NCBI RefSeq assembly: GCF_001011035.1
Contig: NZ_CP011492.1
Span: forward strand, 1,991,501-2,055,500
DNA from: Streptomyces sp. CNQ-509
GTDB lineage: Bacteria; Actinomycetota; Actinomycetes; Streptomycetales; Streptomycetaceae
DNA length: 64,000 nucleotides
Reading direction: 5' to 3'
The notes under the pieces are model-generated. The model made no database searches. It saw only the letters and a program-made list of their open reading frames with translations, and had not been told where the DNA came from. Of the stretch, positions 1 to 10,200 are shown in pieces. The translations under genes and the position numbers were made by a program. Every line of letters begins with the position of its first letter. Position 1 is the stretch's first letter.

Positions 1-12
1 CGAGCCCCCGGC

Positions 13-798
13 TCACCTGGTCCCGGCCCTGCCGCCCCGGTGGCCCAGGCGCTCCGACAGCCGGCTCGCGCCCTTCGCGGCCAGCTCCGCCAGCTCGTCC
101 CTGCGCTCCCCGCTCCACCGGATCATCGGCACCGAGATGCTGAGCGCGGCGACCACCCGGCCCGCGGAGTCGTGCACCGGCGCCGCCACGCAGCTCACGT
201 CCGGGTTGGACTCGCGCTCCTCGACGGCGATGCCGCGCTCGCGCACCCCGGCGAGGTGACGGCGCAGGTCGCGTACGGAGGTGAGGCTGCGGTCCGTCAT
301 CGCGACCAGCGGCCGGCTCTCCGGCAGCCGTGCGTCGAGGGCCTGTTCGGGCAGCGAGGCGAGGAGCATCTTGCCGACGGCGGTGCAGTGCGCGGGCAGC
401 CGGCGGCCGGTGGCGGAGACCATCCGGACCGCGCGGGTGCTGTCGACCTTCGCGATGTAGATGACGTCGGTGTCCTCGAGGATCGCGATGTGCACGGTCT
501 CGTCGCAGGTCTCGGCGACCTCGCGGGCGACCTCCCGGCCCTCGGCGGCGAGGTCGAGCTGCTCGCCGAAGGTGCTGCCGAGCTGGTACGTGCGCACCCC
601 CAGCCGGTAGCGCCCGGGCTGGCCGGGGACGGCGCCGAGGTAGGAGCGGGCGGCCAGGGTGGTGACCAGCTCGTGCACCGTGGTCCTGGGCAGGCCCAGC
701 TTGCGGGTGATCTCGGGAGCGGAGAGCGTCGTGTCCCGGTCGAGGAAGAGTTCTAGGATGTCGAGAGCGCGCGTCACGGCCGGTACGAGTCGCCCCAT
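13..798 (-). CDS. IclR-family transcriptional regulator
   Basis: The 261-residue protein has the two-part IclR layout. A winged helix-turn-helix occupies about residues 8-60 (TRKLGLPRTTVHELV is the recognition region) and an effector-binding domain follows at about 75-250, with the family's LPAHCTAVGKMLLA stretch and a conserved late segment around SCVAAPVHD. IclR proteins usually control catabolic genes for small aromatic or organic acids, but the target is not in view: the left end of the window lies 12 bases past the stop codon. It starts at an ATG, and the roughly 100-base gap upstream holds a direct repeat that could be its operator. The effector cannot be told from sequence. Confidence 0.9.
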   Translation of the reverse strand: MGRLVPAVTRALDILELFLDRDTTLSAPEITRKLGLPRTTVHELVTTLAARSYLGAVPGQPGRYRLGVRTYQLGSTFGEQLDLAAEGREVAREVAETCDETVHIAILEDTDVIYIAKVDSTRAVRMVSATGRRLPAHCTAVGKMLLASLPEQALDARLPESRPLVAMTDRSLTSVRDLRRHLAGVRERGIAVEERESNPDVSCVAAPVHDSAGRVVAALSISVPMIRWSGERRDELAELAAKGASRLSERLGHRGGRAGTR

Positions 799-824
799 GC
801 GCGCTCACCCACCCCTCGAAGGTC

Positions 825-849
825 CGAAATCTCGACCAGTTATCGAAAT
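825..849. promoter_or_regulatory. Direct repeat upstream of the IclR gene, possible operator
   Basis: The hexamer CGAAAT occurs twice, at 825-830 and 844-849, 19 bases apart, or about two helical turns. It lies 26-51 bases upstream of the IclR start codon. IclR proteins often bind as tetramers to spaced repeats, so autoregulation is plausible. The repeat is short and could be chance. Confidence 0.25.
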
Positions 850-899
850 GACGAACGCAGCGTAACGCCCGCCTCCACCGCGGGCAATGGGGACCGGAG

Positions 900-1388
900 T
901 CAGAGATCGACGTGCATGCAGTGCAGGCCGACCAGACCCTCGCTGGGGTGGCGGAAGGCGCGGGGCTGGGTGCCGGTGATGCGGAAGCCGAGGGACTCGT
1001 AGAGCTTCACGGCGTAGAGGTTCGTCTCGACCACGGCGTTGAACTCCATGGAGAGGAAGCCGCGGGCGCGGGCCCAGCGCAGGGAGTCCTCGCACAGCGC
1101 GCGGCCGACGCCGCGCGCGTGCCGGTCGGGATCGACCATGTAGCTCGCGCTGGCGACGTGGTCGCCGTTGCCCTGCCGGTTGGCGTTCATCTTCGCCGAG
1201 CCCACGATGAGGCCCTCGTCGTCGATGGCGACGGTCGTCCGGTCCGGGGGCGGCAGCAGCCACACCTCGCGGCCCTGCTCGGCGCTCATGTCCAGCGGGT
1301 ACGGGTAGGTCTCGCCGGCGGCGACGATGCGGTGGAAGAACGGCCAGATGGCGGGCCAGTCGTCGGCGGTGGCGTCCCTGATCAGCAT
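900..1388 (-). CDS. GNAT-family N-acetyltransferase
   Basis: This 162-residue protein has a GCN5-related acetyltransferase fold. The acetyl-CoA loop (RHARGVGRAL, about residues 89-98) follows a beta-strand, and the C-terminal motif NLYAVKLYESLGF (about 123-135) is typical of the phosphinothricin/methionine-sulfone acetyltransferase branch. The start MLIRDATADDW is preferred over an in-frame upstream codon because those 28 extra residues are basic, low-complexity and outside the fold. It probably acetylates a small amine or amino-acid analogue in the cytoplasm. The substrate is unknown. It is monocistronic and divergent from the SpoIIE-type gene. Confidence 0.85.
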   Translation of the reverse strand: MLIRDATADDWPAIWPFFHRIVAAGETYPYPLDMSAEQGREVWLLPPPDRTTVAIDDEGLIVGSAKMNANRQGNGDHVASASYMVDPDRHARGVGRALCEDSLRWARARGFLSMEFNAVVETNLYAVKLYESLGFRITGTQPRAFRHPSEGLVGLHCMHVDL

Positions 1389-1507
1389 GGGGTCAGCATG
1401 CCGGGGCGGCGGGCGGGGGCGCCACCGCTTTGTTCTGCGGGTGGCTCCGCGGGGCGTAGAATGGCGGATCACTCGAATATCCGTACAAAAAGTGCGAAAG
1501 TAACGGC

Positions 1508-3565
1508 ATGAGCAAGCGGGGAGGCACGGCTGCGCCGGCCCCGGAGGCAGGCGACTGGCCCGCGCCCGCGGCGGTCAGCATGGAGCTGAACCGCATGGGC
1601 AGCTTCGACTGGGACCTCGACGGCGGGCAGATGCACCTGGACGACGGGGCGCTGCGGGTCTTCGACCTGCGGCCGGAGGAGTACGACGGCGACCCGCAGA
1701 CGCTCGGCTCGCGCGTCACCCGGGAGGAGGGCGCCCGGCTCGACGCGCTGATCTCCCGGGCCATCGCGCAGGACCGCCCCGCCTACAGCGCGTACCTGCG
1801 CGTTCAGCTACGCGACGGCACGTCCCGGCTGACGCACACCCAGGGCGTGATCCTGCGCGACGACGGCGGCCGCGCGCACCGTGTCGTGGGCATGGTCCGC
1901 GACGCGACGCTGGAGCTGAACTACTCCGCGCAGCAGTTCGCGCTGGACCAGGAGCGCCGCCGGCAGACCGGCGTCGTGCAGCAGACCACCGCGGCGCTGG
2001 CGAACGCCACCACCGTGCACGACGTGATCGGCGTGCTCGGCGGCGAGGAAGGGCTGGCCCGGCTCGGCGCGGTGAACATGGTGCTGGGGTTGGTGGACGC
2101 CGGGCGGATCCAGATCATCACCATGGGTGAAGGTACGGAGGTGCAGCTCGCGGACTTCACCCGGGTCGACGAGCCAGGGCTGCCGGTGAGCGAGGTGGTG
2201 CGCACGGGCCGGCCGCGGCTGGTGCTCTCCCGCGCGGAGTTCGCCGCCGCGTACCCGCGGCTCTACCCGTACGTGGAGTCCCTGCGCATCGACTGCGCCG
2301 CGTTTCTGCCGCTGATCGCCGAGGGGCGCGTCATCGGCGCGCTCGGGCTCTCGTACCGCGACAAGAGCGCCTTCTCGCCGGAGGAGCGCAACCTGCTGGT
2401 CTCGCTGAGCAGCGGCATCGGGCAGAGCCTCCAGCGCGCCAAGCTGCACGACCGCGAGCACGGGCTGGCCGAGGACCTCCAGCAGGCCATGCTGCCGCGC
2501 AGCATCCCCGAGGTGCCGGGCGCGGAGGTCGCCGTGCGCTACCGGGCGGCGCACGAGGGGCAGGGGATCGGCGGCGACTGGTACGACGTGATCGCGCTGC
2601 CCGGCGGCCGGGTCGGCGTCGTCATCGGCGACGTCCAGGGCCACGACACCCAGGCCGCCGCGGTGATGGGCCAACTGCGCATCGTGCTGCGGGCGTACGC
2701 GGGCGAGGGCCACGCGCCGGCCACCGTGATGGCGCGGGCCTCGGAGTTCCTCCACGAGCTGGAGACCGAGCGCTTCGCCACGTGCACGTACGCGGAGATC
2801 GACCTGTCGTCCGGCGCCCTGCAACTGGTCCGGGCCGGCCACATCGACCCGCTGGTGCGGCACGCGGACGGCGGCTGCCGCGTGCTGCCGGTCCCCGGCG
2901 GGCTGCCGCTGGGACTCTCCGCGACGTTCGGCCCACTGGACTACCCCGTGACGACCATGGTCCTCGACCCCGGCGACGCGCTGCTGATGTACACCGACGG
3001 CCTGGTGGAGGTCCCCGGCACCGACCTGGACCAGGGCATGGCGCAACTCGCCGAGCTGGTACGCACCGGGCCGCGCGACATCGACGAGCTGTCCGACCGG
3101 CTGTGCGACGTGGTGGACGAGCGGCAGGTCGAGGACGACATGGCGCTGGTGATGCTGCGCCGCACCGCGGGCGACACCGCGCAGCCCGGCAGCCGGCTGC
3201 GCCAGTACATCCCGCCCTCCGACCCCGACGCGCTCTCCGCCGCCCGGCACATGATCCGCAGCGCGGTGCGCTCCTGGGGTGCGGGCGAGCGGGCGGACGA
3301 GATCGAGCTGGTCTCCGATGAGCTGATCACCAACGCACTGCTGCACACCGACGGCCCCGCGATCGTGACGATCCGCCCGCTGAGTACGCCGGAGCGCAGG
3401 TTGCGCGTCGAGGTCGAGGACCGCTCCAGTGCGCTGCCCCACCGCCGCGAACCGGGCGAAGCGGGCGTCTCGGGCCGCGGACTGCTGCTGGTGGACCGGC
3501 TGGCGGACGTGTGGGGCGTGGAGCCGCGCGGCAACGACAAGTGCGTGTGGGCCGAGTTCGGCTGA
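1508..3565 (+). CDS. PAS-GAF-SpoIIE phosphatase with C-terminal anti-sigma kinase-like ATPase
   Basis: This 685-residue protein is a full four-domain sensor phosphatase. A PAS-like domain lies at about 30-135, a GAF domain at about 165-315, a PP2C-type SpoIIE phosphatase at about 335-550 (GGDWYD near 355, then IGDVQGHD, MYTDGLVE and a late DDMALVML), and a HATPase_c domain at about 570-685 (ELVSDELITNALLH N-box and GRGLLLVDRL G-box). In streptomycetes such proteins dephosphorylate anti-anti-sigma factors while the ATPase domain can act as an RsbW-like kinase, so one polypeptide may carry both arms of a partner-switching circuit. No transmembrane segment is seen, so it should be cytoplasmic. 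Neither signal nor partner sigma factor is encoded nearby. Confidence 0.93.
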   Translation: MSKRGGTAAPAPEAGDWPAPAAVSMELNRMGSFDWDLDGGQMHLDDGALRVFDLRPEEYDGDPQTLGSRVTREEGARLDALISRAIAQDRPAYSAYLRVQLRDGTSRLTHTQGVILRDDGGRAHRVVGMVRDATLELNYSAQQFALDQERRRQTGVVQQTTAALANATTVHDVIGVLGGEEGLARLGAVNMVLGLVDAGRIQIITMGEGTEVQLADFTRVDEPGLPVSEVVRTGRPRLVLSRAEFAAAYPRLYPYVESLRIDCAAFLPLIAEGRVIGALGLSYRDKSAFSPEERNLLVSLSSGIGQSLQRAKLHDREHGLAEDLQQAMLPRSIPEVPGAEVAVRYRAAHEGQGIGGDWYDVIALPGGRVGVVIGDVQGHDTQAAAVMGQLRIVLRAYAGEGHAPATVMARASEFLHELETERFATCTYAEIDLSSGALQLVRAGHIDPLVRHADGGCRVLPVPGGLPLGLSATFGPLDYPVTTMVLDPGDALLMYTDGLVEVPGTDLDQGMAQLAELVRTGPRDIDELSDRLCDVVDERQVEDDMALVMLRRTAGDTAQPGSRLRQYIPPSDPDALSAARHMIRSAVRSWGAGERADEIELVSDELITNALLHTDGPAIVTIRPLSTPERRLRVEVEDRSSALPHRREPGEAGVSGRGLLLVDRLADVWGVEPRGNDKCVWAEFG

Positions 3566-3739
3566 CTCCCGCCGCGCGGGGCGCGGCGCGCGCCGCGTAC
3601 CGCCGCCGACCACCGGTGCACTGTGCCACCGGACGGTGACTACTTGTCACCTGGTCGACAATTTTTGGACATCGATACGACACCGTGTCCTCGGCGTGTC
3701 GCCCTCTGCGCGACGAGGGCCGCCCGGGCGTGGCAAGGC

Positions 3740-3764
3740 CCCCGCCGCGGCCTCCGCGGCGGGG
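3740..3764. terminator. Bidirectional hairpin terminator between convergent genes
   Basis: There is a perfect 11-bp GC stem (CCCCGCCGCGG at 3740-3750 pairing with 3754-3764) with a 3-base loop. It sits between the SpoIIE-type gene and the converging small membrane-protein gene, 12 bases beyond the latter's stop codon. There is no U-tract, which is common in actinobacteria. Confidence 0.75.
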
Positions 3765-3776
3765 ACGAATACCAGG

Positions 3777-3920
3777 TCAGCGACCGTCGAAGCTGATGAG
3801 CGGGACGTTGGGCTGCTCCGGCGTGGCGTTCAGCGCGGCCACCAGGCCGAGGGCGGCGCCCACGGCGAGAGCGGCGGCGGCGACGCTGGTCACCACGGCG
3901 GCTACCAGTCGGTTCTGCAT
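3777..3920 (-). CDS. DUF2613-like single-span membrane protein
   Basis: This 47-residue protein begins MQNRLVAAVV, has one alanine- and valine-rich membrane segment (about residues 5-28), and ends in a short polar tail (PNVPLISFDGR). Size and layout fit the actinobacterial DUF2613 family, whose function is unknown. An in-frame upstream ATG at 3962 would add 14 residues, but the downstream start gives the family's usual N-terminus. It is convergent with the phosphatase gene and shares its terminator. Confidence 0.65.
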   Translation of the reverse strand: MQNRLVAAVVTSVAAAALAVGAALGLVAALNATPEQPNVPLISFDGR

Positions 3921-4042
3921 GGACGCTGAGTGTGGGAGCAGCATTGACACCCTGTCAAGCACAGCCTTACGTTACCGACCCGTAGAACTTGCACCGCGGT
4001 GACAAACCAGCGTCGTAAACCAGCCCCTGCCGGGAGTGCAGC

Positions 4043-5053
4043 ATGAGCCGCCGTACCGCGTCACCCCTGTCCCTCATCCTGCTGGGGTTGGGCGTCTTCC
4101 TGCTCGTGCTCGCCCCCATGCTCGCGTTCTACGTCGAGCCGCGGGCCAAGCTGAATCCCGTCGACATCGAGTCGACGACGCGCTACGAGGGCACCGGCAC
4201 CTTCTACGACACCGAGACGCAGAAGGAACGGAACAACCAGGAGCTGACGATCGTCCGGCGGGTGCTGGGCGACGTGGCGGCGAGCGACGACGACACCGCC
4301 GTCTGGGACGCGGCCACCACCATCGACACCCCGCTGACGCGGGAGATCGACGACCCGCGCCGGGCGTTCCAGTTCACCACCGAGCGCTGGGTCATGAACC
4401 GCGAGACGAACGCGCCGGAGCACTGCTGCGACGAGGACACCGGCGTGGACGGCAACCGGTTCGGCGGCGACGCGTACCTGAAGTTCCCCTTCGACGTCGA
4501 GAAGCGCACGTACCGCTGGTGGGACAGCACCGCCCAGGACACCGTGGCGCTGAAGTACGACGGCACGCGGGAGATCCAGGGCTACACCGGGCTCGCCTTC
4601 ACCGGCGAGATCGAGCCCGTCAAGACCGGCACCCGGCAGGTGCCGGGTGTGATGGTCGGACTGCCCGACAAGGAGCAGGTGTTCGCCGACGAGTGGTACG
4701 CGAACGAGAAGATCGAGCTGGTCGCCGACGAGCGCACCGGCCGCATCATCTACGCCTCCATCGCACCGAAGAAGACGCTGCGCCAGCCCGGCGGCGGCAC
4801 CGACGAGGTCACGCTGCTGCAGAGCGACGGCATCGCGTTCACCGAGGAGACCCAGAAGGAACAGGTCGACCTCGCCGACGAGGACAGCAGCAGGCTGAAG
4901 CTGGTCGGCGAGACCCTGCCGGTCGTCGCGCTGGTGGCCGGTTTCGTACTCGCGGGCGCCGGCGCCGTGCTGCTGGCCCGCGGCGGCCGGCGGGACGAGC
5001 CGGACCGCGGCCGGGAGCCGGACGGCGTCCCGCCCCAGCCGGTCGCGGCCTGA
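4043..5053 (+). CDS. DUF3068 (PorA-like) membrane protein
   Basis: The 336-residue protein has an N-terminal membrane anchor (about 9-29), a large extracytoplasmic domain starting with YVEPRAKLNPVDIES, and a C-terminal membrane span (about 290-315) before a short charged tail. This is the DUF3068/PorA arrangement found in actinobacteria, often near cell-envelope glycan genes. Molecular function is not established. It heads the surface-glycan cluster, but a strong hairpin follows it, so it may form its own transcript. The start is the first ATG after a purine-rich stretch. Confidence 0.8.
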   Translation: MSRRTASPLSLILLGLGVFLLVLAPMLAFYVEPRAKLNPVDIESTTRYEGTGTFYDTETQKERNNQELTIVRRVLGDVAASDDDTAVWDAATTIDTPLTREIDDPRRAFQFTTERWVMNRETNAPEHCCDEDTGVDGNRFGGDAYLKFPFDVEKRTYRWWDSTAQDTVALKYDGTREIQGYTGLAFTGEIEPVKTGTRQVPGVMVGLPDKEQVFADEWYANEKIELVADERTGRIIYASIAPKKTLRQPGGGTDEVTLLQSDGIAFTEETQKEQVDLADEDSSRLKLVGETLPVVALVAGFVLAGAGAVLLARGGRRDEPDRGREPDGVPPQPVAA

Positions 5054-5076
5054 TGCCCCTCACCCCCCGCCCCCGT

Positions 5077-5114
5077 GACGGGGACGCCGGTCCCCCCCGG
5101 CCGGCGTCCCCGTC
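5077..5114 (+). terminator. Hairpin after the DUF3068 gene
   Basis: A perfect 14-bp stem (GACGGGGACGCCGG at 5077-5090 with 5101-5114) encloses a 10-base C-rich loop. It begins 23 bases past the stop codon and separates this gene from the glycosyltransferase that follows. Confidence 0.65.
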
Positions 5115-5198
5115 GCCCCCGTCCACCCGACCGCCATGCCGCACCCCACGAACGGCCCTGAACCACCCGCCCGCACCCTGAGACGAGTGGGAGCACCG

Positions 5199-6497
5199 AT
5201 GCCCCAGCACGTACCCCCGTCCCTGGACGCGGACGCACTCCGGCGTACGCACCCGCACCCGGCCGGGAGCGCCGGCGTGCCCGCGAGCCGGGGCGCGGAA
5301 GGCCACGACGCCCAGCGCCGCGGCAGCCGCGGCCCCGAGGACGGCGGCGCCCGTGCCGCCGGCACCCGCGCGGCCGACGGCCGCGGCGGCGACGGCGACG
5401 GCGGCGCCCACGCCGCCCGGCGGATCACCTTCCTCGCCCGGCGGGACCTCGGCAACCCCGCCGCGGGCGGCTCGGAACTGCTCGTGGACCGGCTCGCCGG
5501 AGGGCTGACCGACCACGGCCACCAGGTGACCCTCGTCTGCGGCGGCCCGGCCGCGTACCGCGACTACCGCGTCGTCTCCGCGGGCGGCGACGCCGGCCAC
5601 TTCCTGCGCGCGCGCCGCGCGCTCTCCCGCCACGTCGGCGGCACCGACCTGCTGGTCGAGGTCTGCAACGGCATGCCCTATCTGGCGCCGCTGTGGCACA
5701 GCGGCCCGTCGCTCTGCCTCGTCAACCACGTGCACACCGAGCTGTGGGCGATGCGCTACCCGGGCCCCCTCGCCCGCCTCGGCCGCCGGCTGGAGCACTG
5801 GGCGCTCGCCGGCGCGCACCGCGGCAACCTCCTGGTCGCCGTCTCCTCCTCCACCGCCACCGCGCTGCGCAACATAGGCGTCGACCCCAAGCGGATACGG
5901 GTCGTCCACAACGGCGTCGAGGACCCGGGCCCGCTGCCGCAGAAGTCGCCCGAGCCGCTGTTCCTGGCGATGGGCCGGCTGGTGGAGTACAAGCGCATCG
6001 ACCTGCTGCTGCGGCTGTGGGAGCGGGTGCGCCCGGTCACCGGCGGCCGGCTGGTCATCGTCGGCACCGGACCCGAGCGCGGCCGGCTGGAGGCGATGGC
6101 GGGTCCCGGCGTGACGTTCACCGGCCATGTCTCCGAGGGCGAGAAGCACCGCCTCCTCGCCTCCTCCTGGCTGCTGCTGCACCCCTCCCTCGTCGAGGGC
6201 TGGGGCCTGGTGGTGACCGAGGCGGCGGTACGCGGCACGCCCGCGATCGGCTTCGACATCCCCGGCCTGCGCGACTCCATCCGCGACGGCGACACCGGCA
6301 TGCTGGCCCGCGGCGAGAGCGCGTTCGCCGCCCACTGGTGCGCGCTGGCGCTCAGCGAGGAGCGGCGCGCCGCCCTCGGCGCCGCGGCCCGGCGGCGCGC
6401 CGCCCGGCTGAGCTGGGAGGCGACGGTGCGTGACTTCCGCGCCGTCGCCGACGAGGCCCTCGCCCGCGCCGGGCAGCACGACAAGCGGGGAGGGTGA
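5199..6497 (+). CDS. Glycosyltransferase family 4
   Basis: This 432-residue protein begins with a low-complexity Gly/Arg/Ala-rich leader of about 75 residues, then a GT-B fold. The N-terminal Rossmann half opens with RRITFLARRDLGNPAAGGSE. The C-terminal half has the VVHNGVE linker, MGRLVEYKRIDLLL and the donor-binding HPSLVEGWGLVVTEA, whose acidic residues are typical of retaining GT4 enzymes. It should transfer a sugar from a nucleotide donor on the cytoplasmic face. The ATG at 5199 follows a GAGTGGGAG sequence; an in-frame ATG at 5136 is possible. Its stop overlaps the next methyltransferase start (GTGA), indicating translational coupling. Confidence 0.88.
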   Translation: MPQHVPPSLDADALRRTHPHPAGSAGVPASRGAEGHDAQRRGSRGPEDGGARAAGTRAADGRGGDGDGGAHAARRITFLARRDLGNPAAGGSELLVDRLAGGLTDHGHQVTLVCGGPAAYRDYRVVSAGGDAGHFLRARRALSRHVGGTDLLVEVCNGMPYLAPLWHSGPSLCLVNHVHTELWAMRYPGPLARLGRRLEHWALAGAHRGNLLVAVSSSTATALRNIGVDPKRIRVVHNGVEDPGPLPQKSPEPLFLAMGRLVEYKRIDLLLRLWERVRPVTGGRLVIVGTGPERGRLEAMAGPGVTFTGHVSEGEKHRLLASSWLLLHPSLVEGWGLVVTEAAVRGTPAIGFDIPGLRDSIRDGDTGMLARGESAFAAHWCALALSEERRAALGAAARRRAARLSWEATVRDFRAVADEALARAGQHDKRGG

Positions 6498-7228
6498 CGG
6501 CGGTGCGGGACCCCTCCATCCGGCGTTCTGTCGCCCTCTTCCGCGCCTTCATGAAGGAGCAGGACGACCCCGCCCGCGCGTACGGCCTGCTGGCGCGGGA
6601 CGCGGCGGACCAGGTCGAGCGGATCACGCCGCTCAAGGGCCAGTTGGTCGTCGACGTCGGCGGCGGCGGGGGCTGGTTCACGGAGGAGTTCCGCAGCCGG
6701 GGCGCCGAGGCGTACCTCTTCGACTGCGACGCCGGCGAGATGGCGGCCGGCTCCGACGTGACCACCGGTGCGGTGGTCGCCGACGGCTACCTCCTCCCGC
6801 TCGCCGACGGCGTCGCCGACGTGGCGTTCTCCTCCAACGTGCTGGAGCACGTCGCCGACCCCGAGACCTTCCTCAGCGAGCTGATCCGGGTCACCAAGCC
6901 CGGCGGCCTGCTGTACGTGGCGTTCACCAACTGGCTCTCCCCCTGGGGCGGCCACGAGCAGGCGCCCTGGCACTACCTGGGCGCGGACCGGGCGCGCCGC
7001 CGCTACACGCGGCGCACCGGACGCGACCCGAAGCACACCCTGGGCGAGAACCTCTTCGCCATCCACATAGGCCCCACGCTCAAGGCGGTACGGGCCCGGG
7101 ACGACGTCGAGGTCGTCGCGGCCCGCTCCCGTTACTGGCCCTTCCTCGCCGAGGCCGTCGTCCGTGTCCCCGGCGTACGCGAGTTCGCCACCTGGAACCT
7201 TCTTCTCATACTCCGGCGGTGCCCATGA
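6494..7228 (+). CDS. Class I SAM-dependent methyltransferase (glycan cluster, first copy)
   Basis: The 244-residue protein has the Rossmann methyltransferase pattern: VVDVGGGGGWFTEEF (SAM-binding glycine loop, about 54-68), an acidic residue ending the second strand, and SSNVLEHVADP (motif IV region). This pattern matches Methyltransf_11-type enzymes that modify sugars or lipids. It starts at GTG overlapping the stop of the GT4 gene and ends overlapping the start of the giant arabinosyltransferase gene (ATGA). Tight coupling on both sides suggests it modifies the same glycan. The acceptor is unknown. Confidence 0.85.
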   Translation: MTAVRDPSIRRSVALFRAFMKEQDDPARAYGLLARDAADQVERITPLKGQLVVDVGGGGGWFTEEFRSRGAEAYLFDCDAGEMAAGSDVTTGAVVADGYLLPLADGVADVAFSSNVLEHVADPETFLSELIRVTKPGGLLYVAFTNWLSPWGGHEQAPWHYLGADRARRRYTRRTGRDPKHTLGENLFAIHIGPTLKAVRARDDVEVVAARSRYWPFLAEAVVRVPGVREFATWNLLLILRRCP

Positions 7229-10200
7229 CCTCCACGCTCCCCGCGCAGCCGGCCACGCCCGGCCGGCCCTACTCACCACCGCCCCCTTCGGGGCCGGCAG
7301 GGGCGCGGCCGCCCGAGAGCCGGCGCAGTTGGCGCTGGCCGCTCGGCTTCTGGGCGTTCGCGTTCGTCGCCTGGCTCATCCCCTCGGCGGGGAAGACGAC
7401 GTTCGAGACGAAGCTCGGCGTGGTGGTCGACCCGTGGAAGTTCGCCGGTGACCTGGGCGAGCTGTGGCACGATCAGAACGGCTTCGGCGGCATCCACGAC
7501 CAGTACTTCGGCTACGCCTTCCCGATGCTGCCGTACTACCTGCTCACCGACGTGGCGCAGATGCCGACGTGGCTGGCCGAGCGGCTGTGGCTGTCGCTCG
7601 TGGTCACCGCCGCGTTCTGGGGCGCGCTGAAGCTGGCCGACCGGCTGGGCTTCGGCACCCCGGGGACCCGGGTGCTGGGCGCCGTGGCGTACGCGCTGTG
7701 GCCCGTGTTCACCATCATCGTCGGCTCCACCTCCGCCGGCGCGCTGCCCGGCGCGATCCTGCCGTGGGTGCTGCTGCCGCTGCTCGACGAGCGGCTGACG
7801 CCGCGGGTCGCCGCCGCCCGCTCGGCACTGATCATCCCGTTCATGGGCGGCGTCAACGCGGCCTCCACGCTGGCCGCGCTGCTGCCCGCGCTGCTGTACG
7901 TGTGCACCCGCACCGGCTCGCGCCGCACCAGGCTGCTGGCGTGGTGGCTGCCCGGGGTGCTGCTGGCGTGCCTCTGGTGGATCGTGCCGCTGCTGCTCCT
8001 CGGCATCTACGGCGAGAACTTCCTGCCGTTCATCGAGACCGCGCACAACACCACGACCACCATGTCGGCGACCGAGGTGCTGCGCGGCACCGGCAACTGG
8101 GTCGCGTACCTGAACTTCGGCGAGGCGTGGCTGCCCGGCGGCTGGACCGTCGCCACCGGCTGGCTGCCGATCCTCTCCTCCGTGCTCGCCGCGGGACTCG
8201 GTCTGGCGGGCCTGGCCCGGCGTGACCTGCCCGAGCGGCGCTGGCTGGTGCTGACCGTGATGGTCGTCGCGCTGGTCACCCTGGCCGGCTACGGCGGCGC
8301 GCTGGGCGCCCCGTTCTCCGGCGGCGTGCAGGACGCGCTGGACAGCTGGCTGAGCCCGTTCCGCAACATCTACAAGTTCCAGCCCGGCCTTGCCCTGGCG
8401 CTCGCCCTGGGCCTCGCGCACATCGTCGCGGTCGCCGCCGAGCGCCGCGGCACCCGCGCCAACCCGCGGCGCAGCGCGTGGGTGCCCGCGATCGCGGCCC
8501 TCGTCGTGCTGCCCGGCCTGGTGCTGCCGTACGCCAACGGCGACGTGCTGCAGCCGGGCGCATTCGACAAGCTGCCCAAGCACTGGGAGCAGACGGCGGA
8601 CTGGCTGGAGGAGTACTCCCCCGACAGCCGGGCCCTGGTGGTGCCGGCGACCGCGCACGGCACGTACGAGTGGGGCAAGCCGATCGACCAGCCGCTGGAC
8701 GTGCTCGCCGAGTCCCGCTGGGCGCAGCGCGACTACGTGCCGTTCGGCACGGCGGGTTCGCGGCGCGCGATGGACGCCGTCGACCAGGCGCTGATGACCG
8801 GCGGCGAAGTGCCGGGCCTCCAGGCGTTCCTGGCCCGCGCGGGCCTGCACTACGTCGTCGTACGCAACGACCTCGACCCCGACCAGGTCGGCTACGTCCC
8901 GCCGACCACCGTGAAGCAGACCCTCACGTCCTCCGGCTACGAGAAGGTCGCCGAGTTCGGCCCCGAGCTGACCGGCGGCCGCATCCCCGAGGGCACGCCG
9001 CTGCAGATCGAGGGGCTGTTCTCGCGCCAGCGGGCGGTGGAGATCTACCAGCCGGCCGACGGCGAGGACCTGCGTCCCGGACCGGCCGGCACGCTCAACG
9101 CCGCCGGCACCGCCGTCCTCAGCGGCGGTCCCGAGTCGCTGCTGCCGCTCTCCGCCGACCCCGGCTGGCAGGGCCGGCCCGCGGTGCTCGCGGGCGACGC
9201 CCACCCGGGCGTCGAGGAGCCGGCGCTCAAGGTGCAGGCCGACGGGCTGCGCCGGGCGGACACCCGGTTCGGCGTGGTCAACAACAACACCTCGTACACC
9301 TACACCGAGGACGAGAAGAACCCGGAGGAGAGCCTCCAGGACCCCGGTGACGAACCGCGGATGATCGTGCCGGAGAAGGGCACCGAGCACCAGACGACCG
9401 CCGTCCTCGACGGCGCCGCCGCGGTGACCGCGTCGACCAGCGGCAACTGGATGTTCCACCTGCCGCAGTTCGACCCGGTCAACGCCTTCGACGGCGTGCC
9501 GCAGACCGGCTGGGCCGAGGGCAACCCGGACACGTCCAAGGGCGAGTGGCTGCAGATCGACTTCACCGAGCCCACGAACCTGGAGGGCACGCTGGACCTG
9601 ACGCCGCTGCCCGGCGCCGGCGTCCGGCCCGAGCCCGTCGAGGTCGAGGTGGAGACCCCGCGGGGCAGCGAGGTCAGCACGCTGCAGGCCGGTGGCCGGA
9701 CGCAGACCGTCAGGTCCCCCGAGGGGCAGGCGGACTGGCTGCGGATCACCATCCGCAAGACCGAGGGCGCCCGCACCGGCTTCGCCGGCGCCGGCTTCGC
9801 CGAGGTCGAGATCCCCGGCGTCTCGCCGGTCAGCAGGCAGCTCCGGCTGCCCGCGGACGCCAAGCAGGTCGCGGCGGACGCGGAGCAGATCTCCCTGCAC
9901 CGCGGCAGCGACCTCGGCGGCCTCAACCCGGCCGCGGCCGAGACCGGTCTGCAGCGGCGCTTCGAGTCCGGGGAGGGCGAGTACACCGTCACCGGCAGGG
10001 CGCTGCCCGTACAGGGGCGGGAACTCGACGCGCTGCTGGACGACCTGAGCGCGCTGCCGGAGGAGCGGATCAACGTCACCGCGGGCTCCACGATGCCGCT
10101 GAGCCCGCAGTTGAGCCCGCGCAACCTGGTCGACGAGGACCTGACCACGGCCTGGATCGCCGGGGCCGACGAGTCGCTGACGCTGACCTGGCCGGAGGCC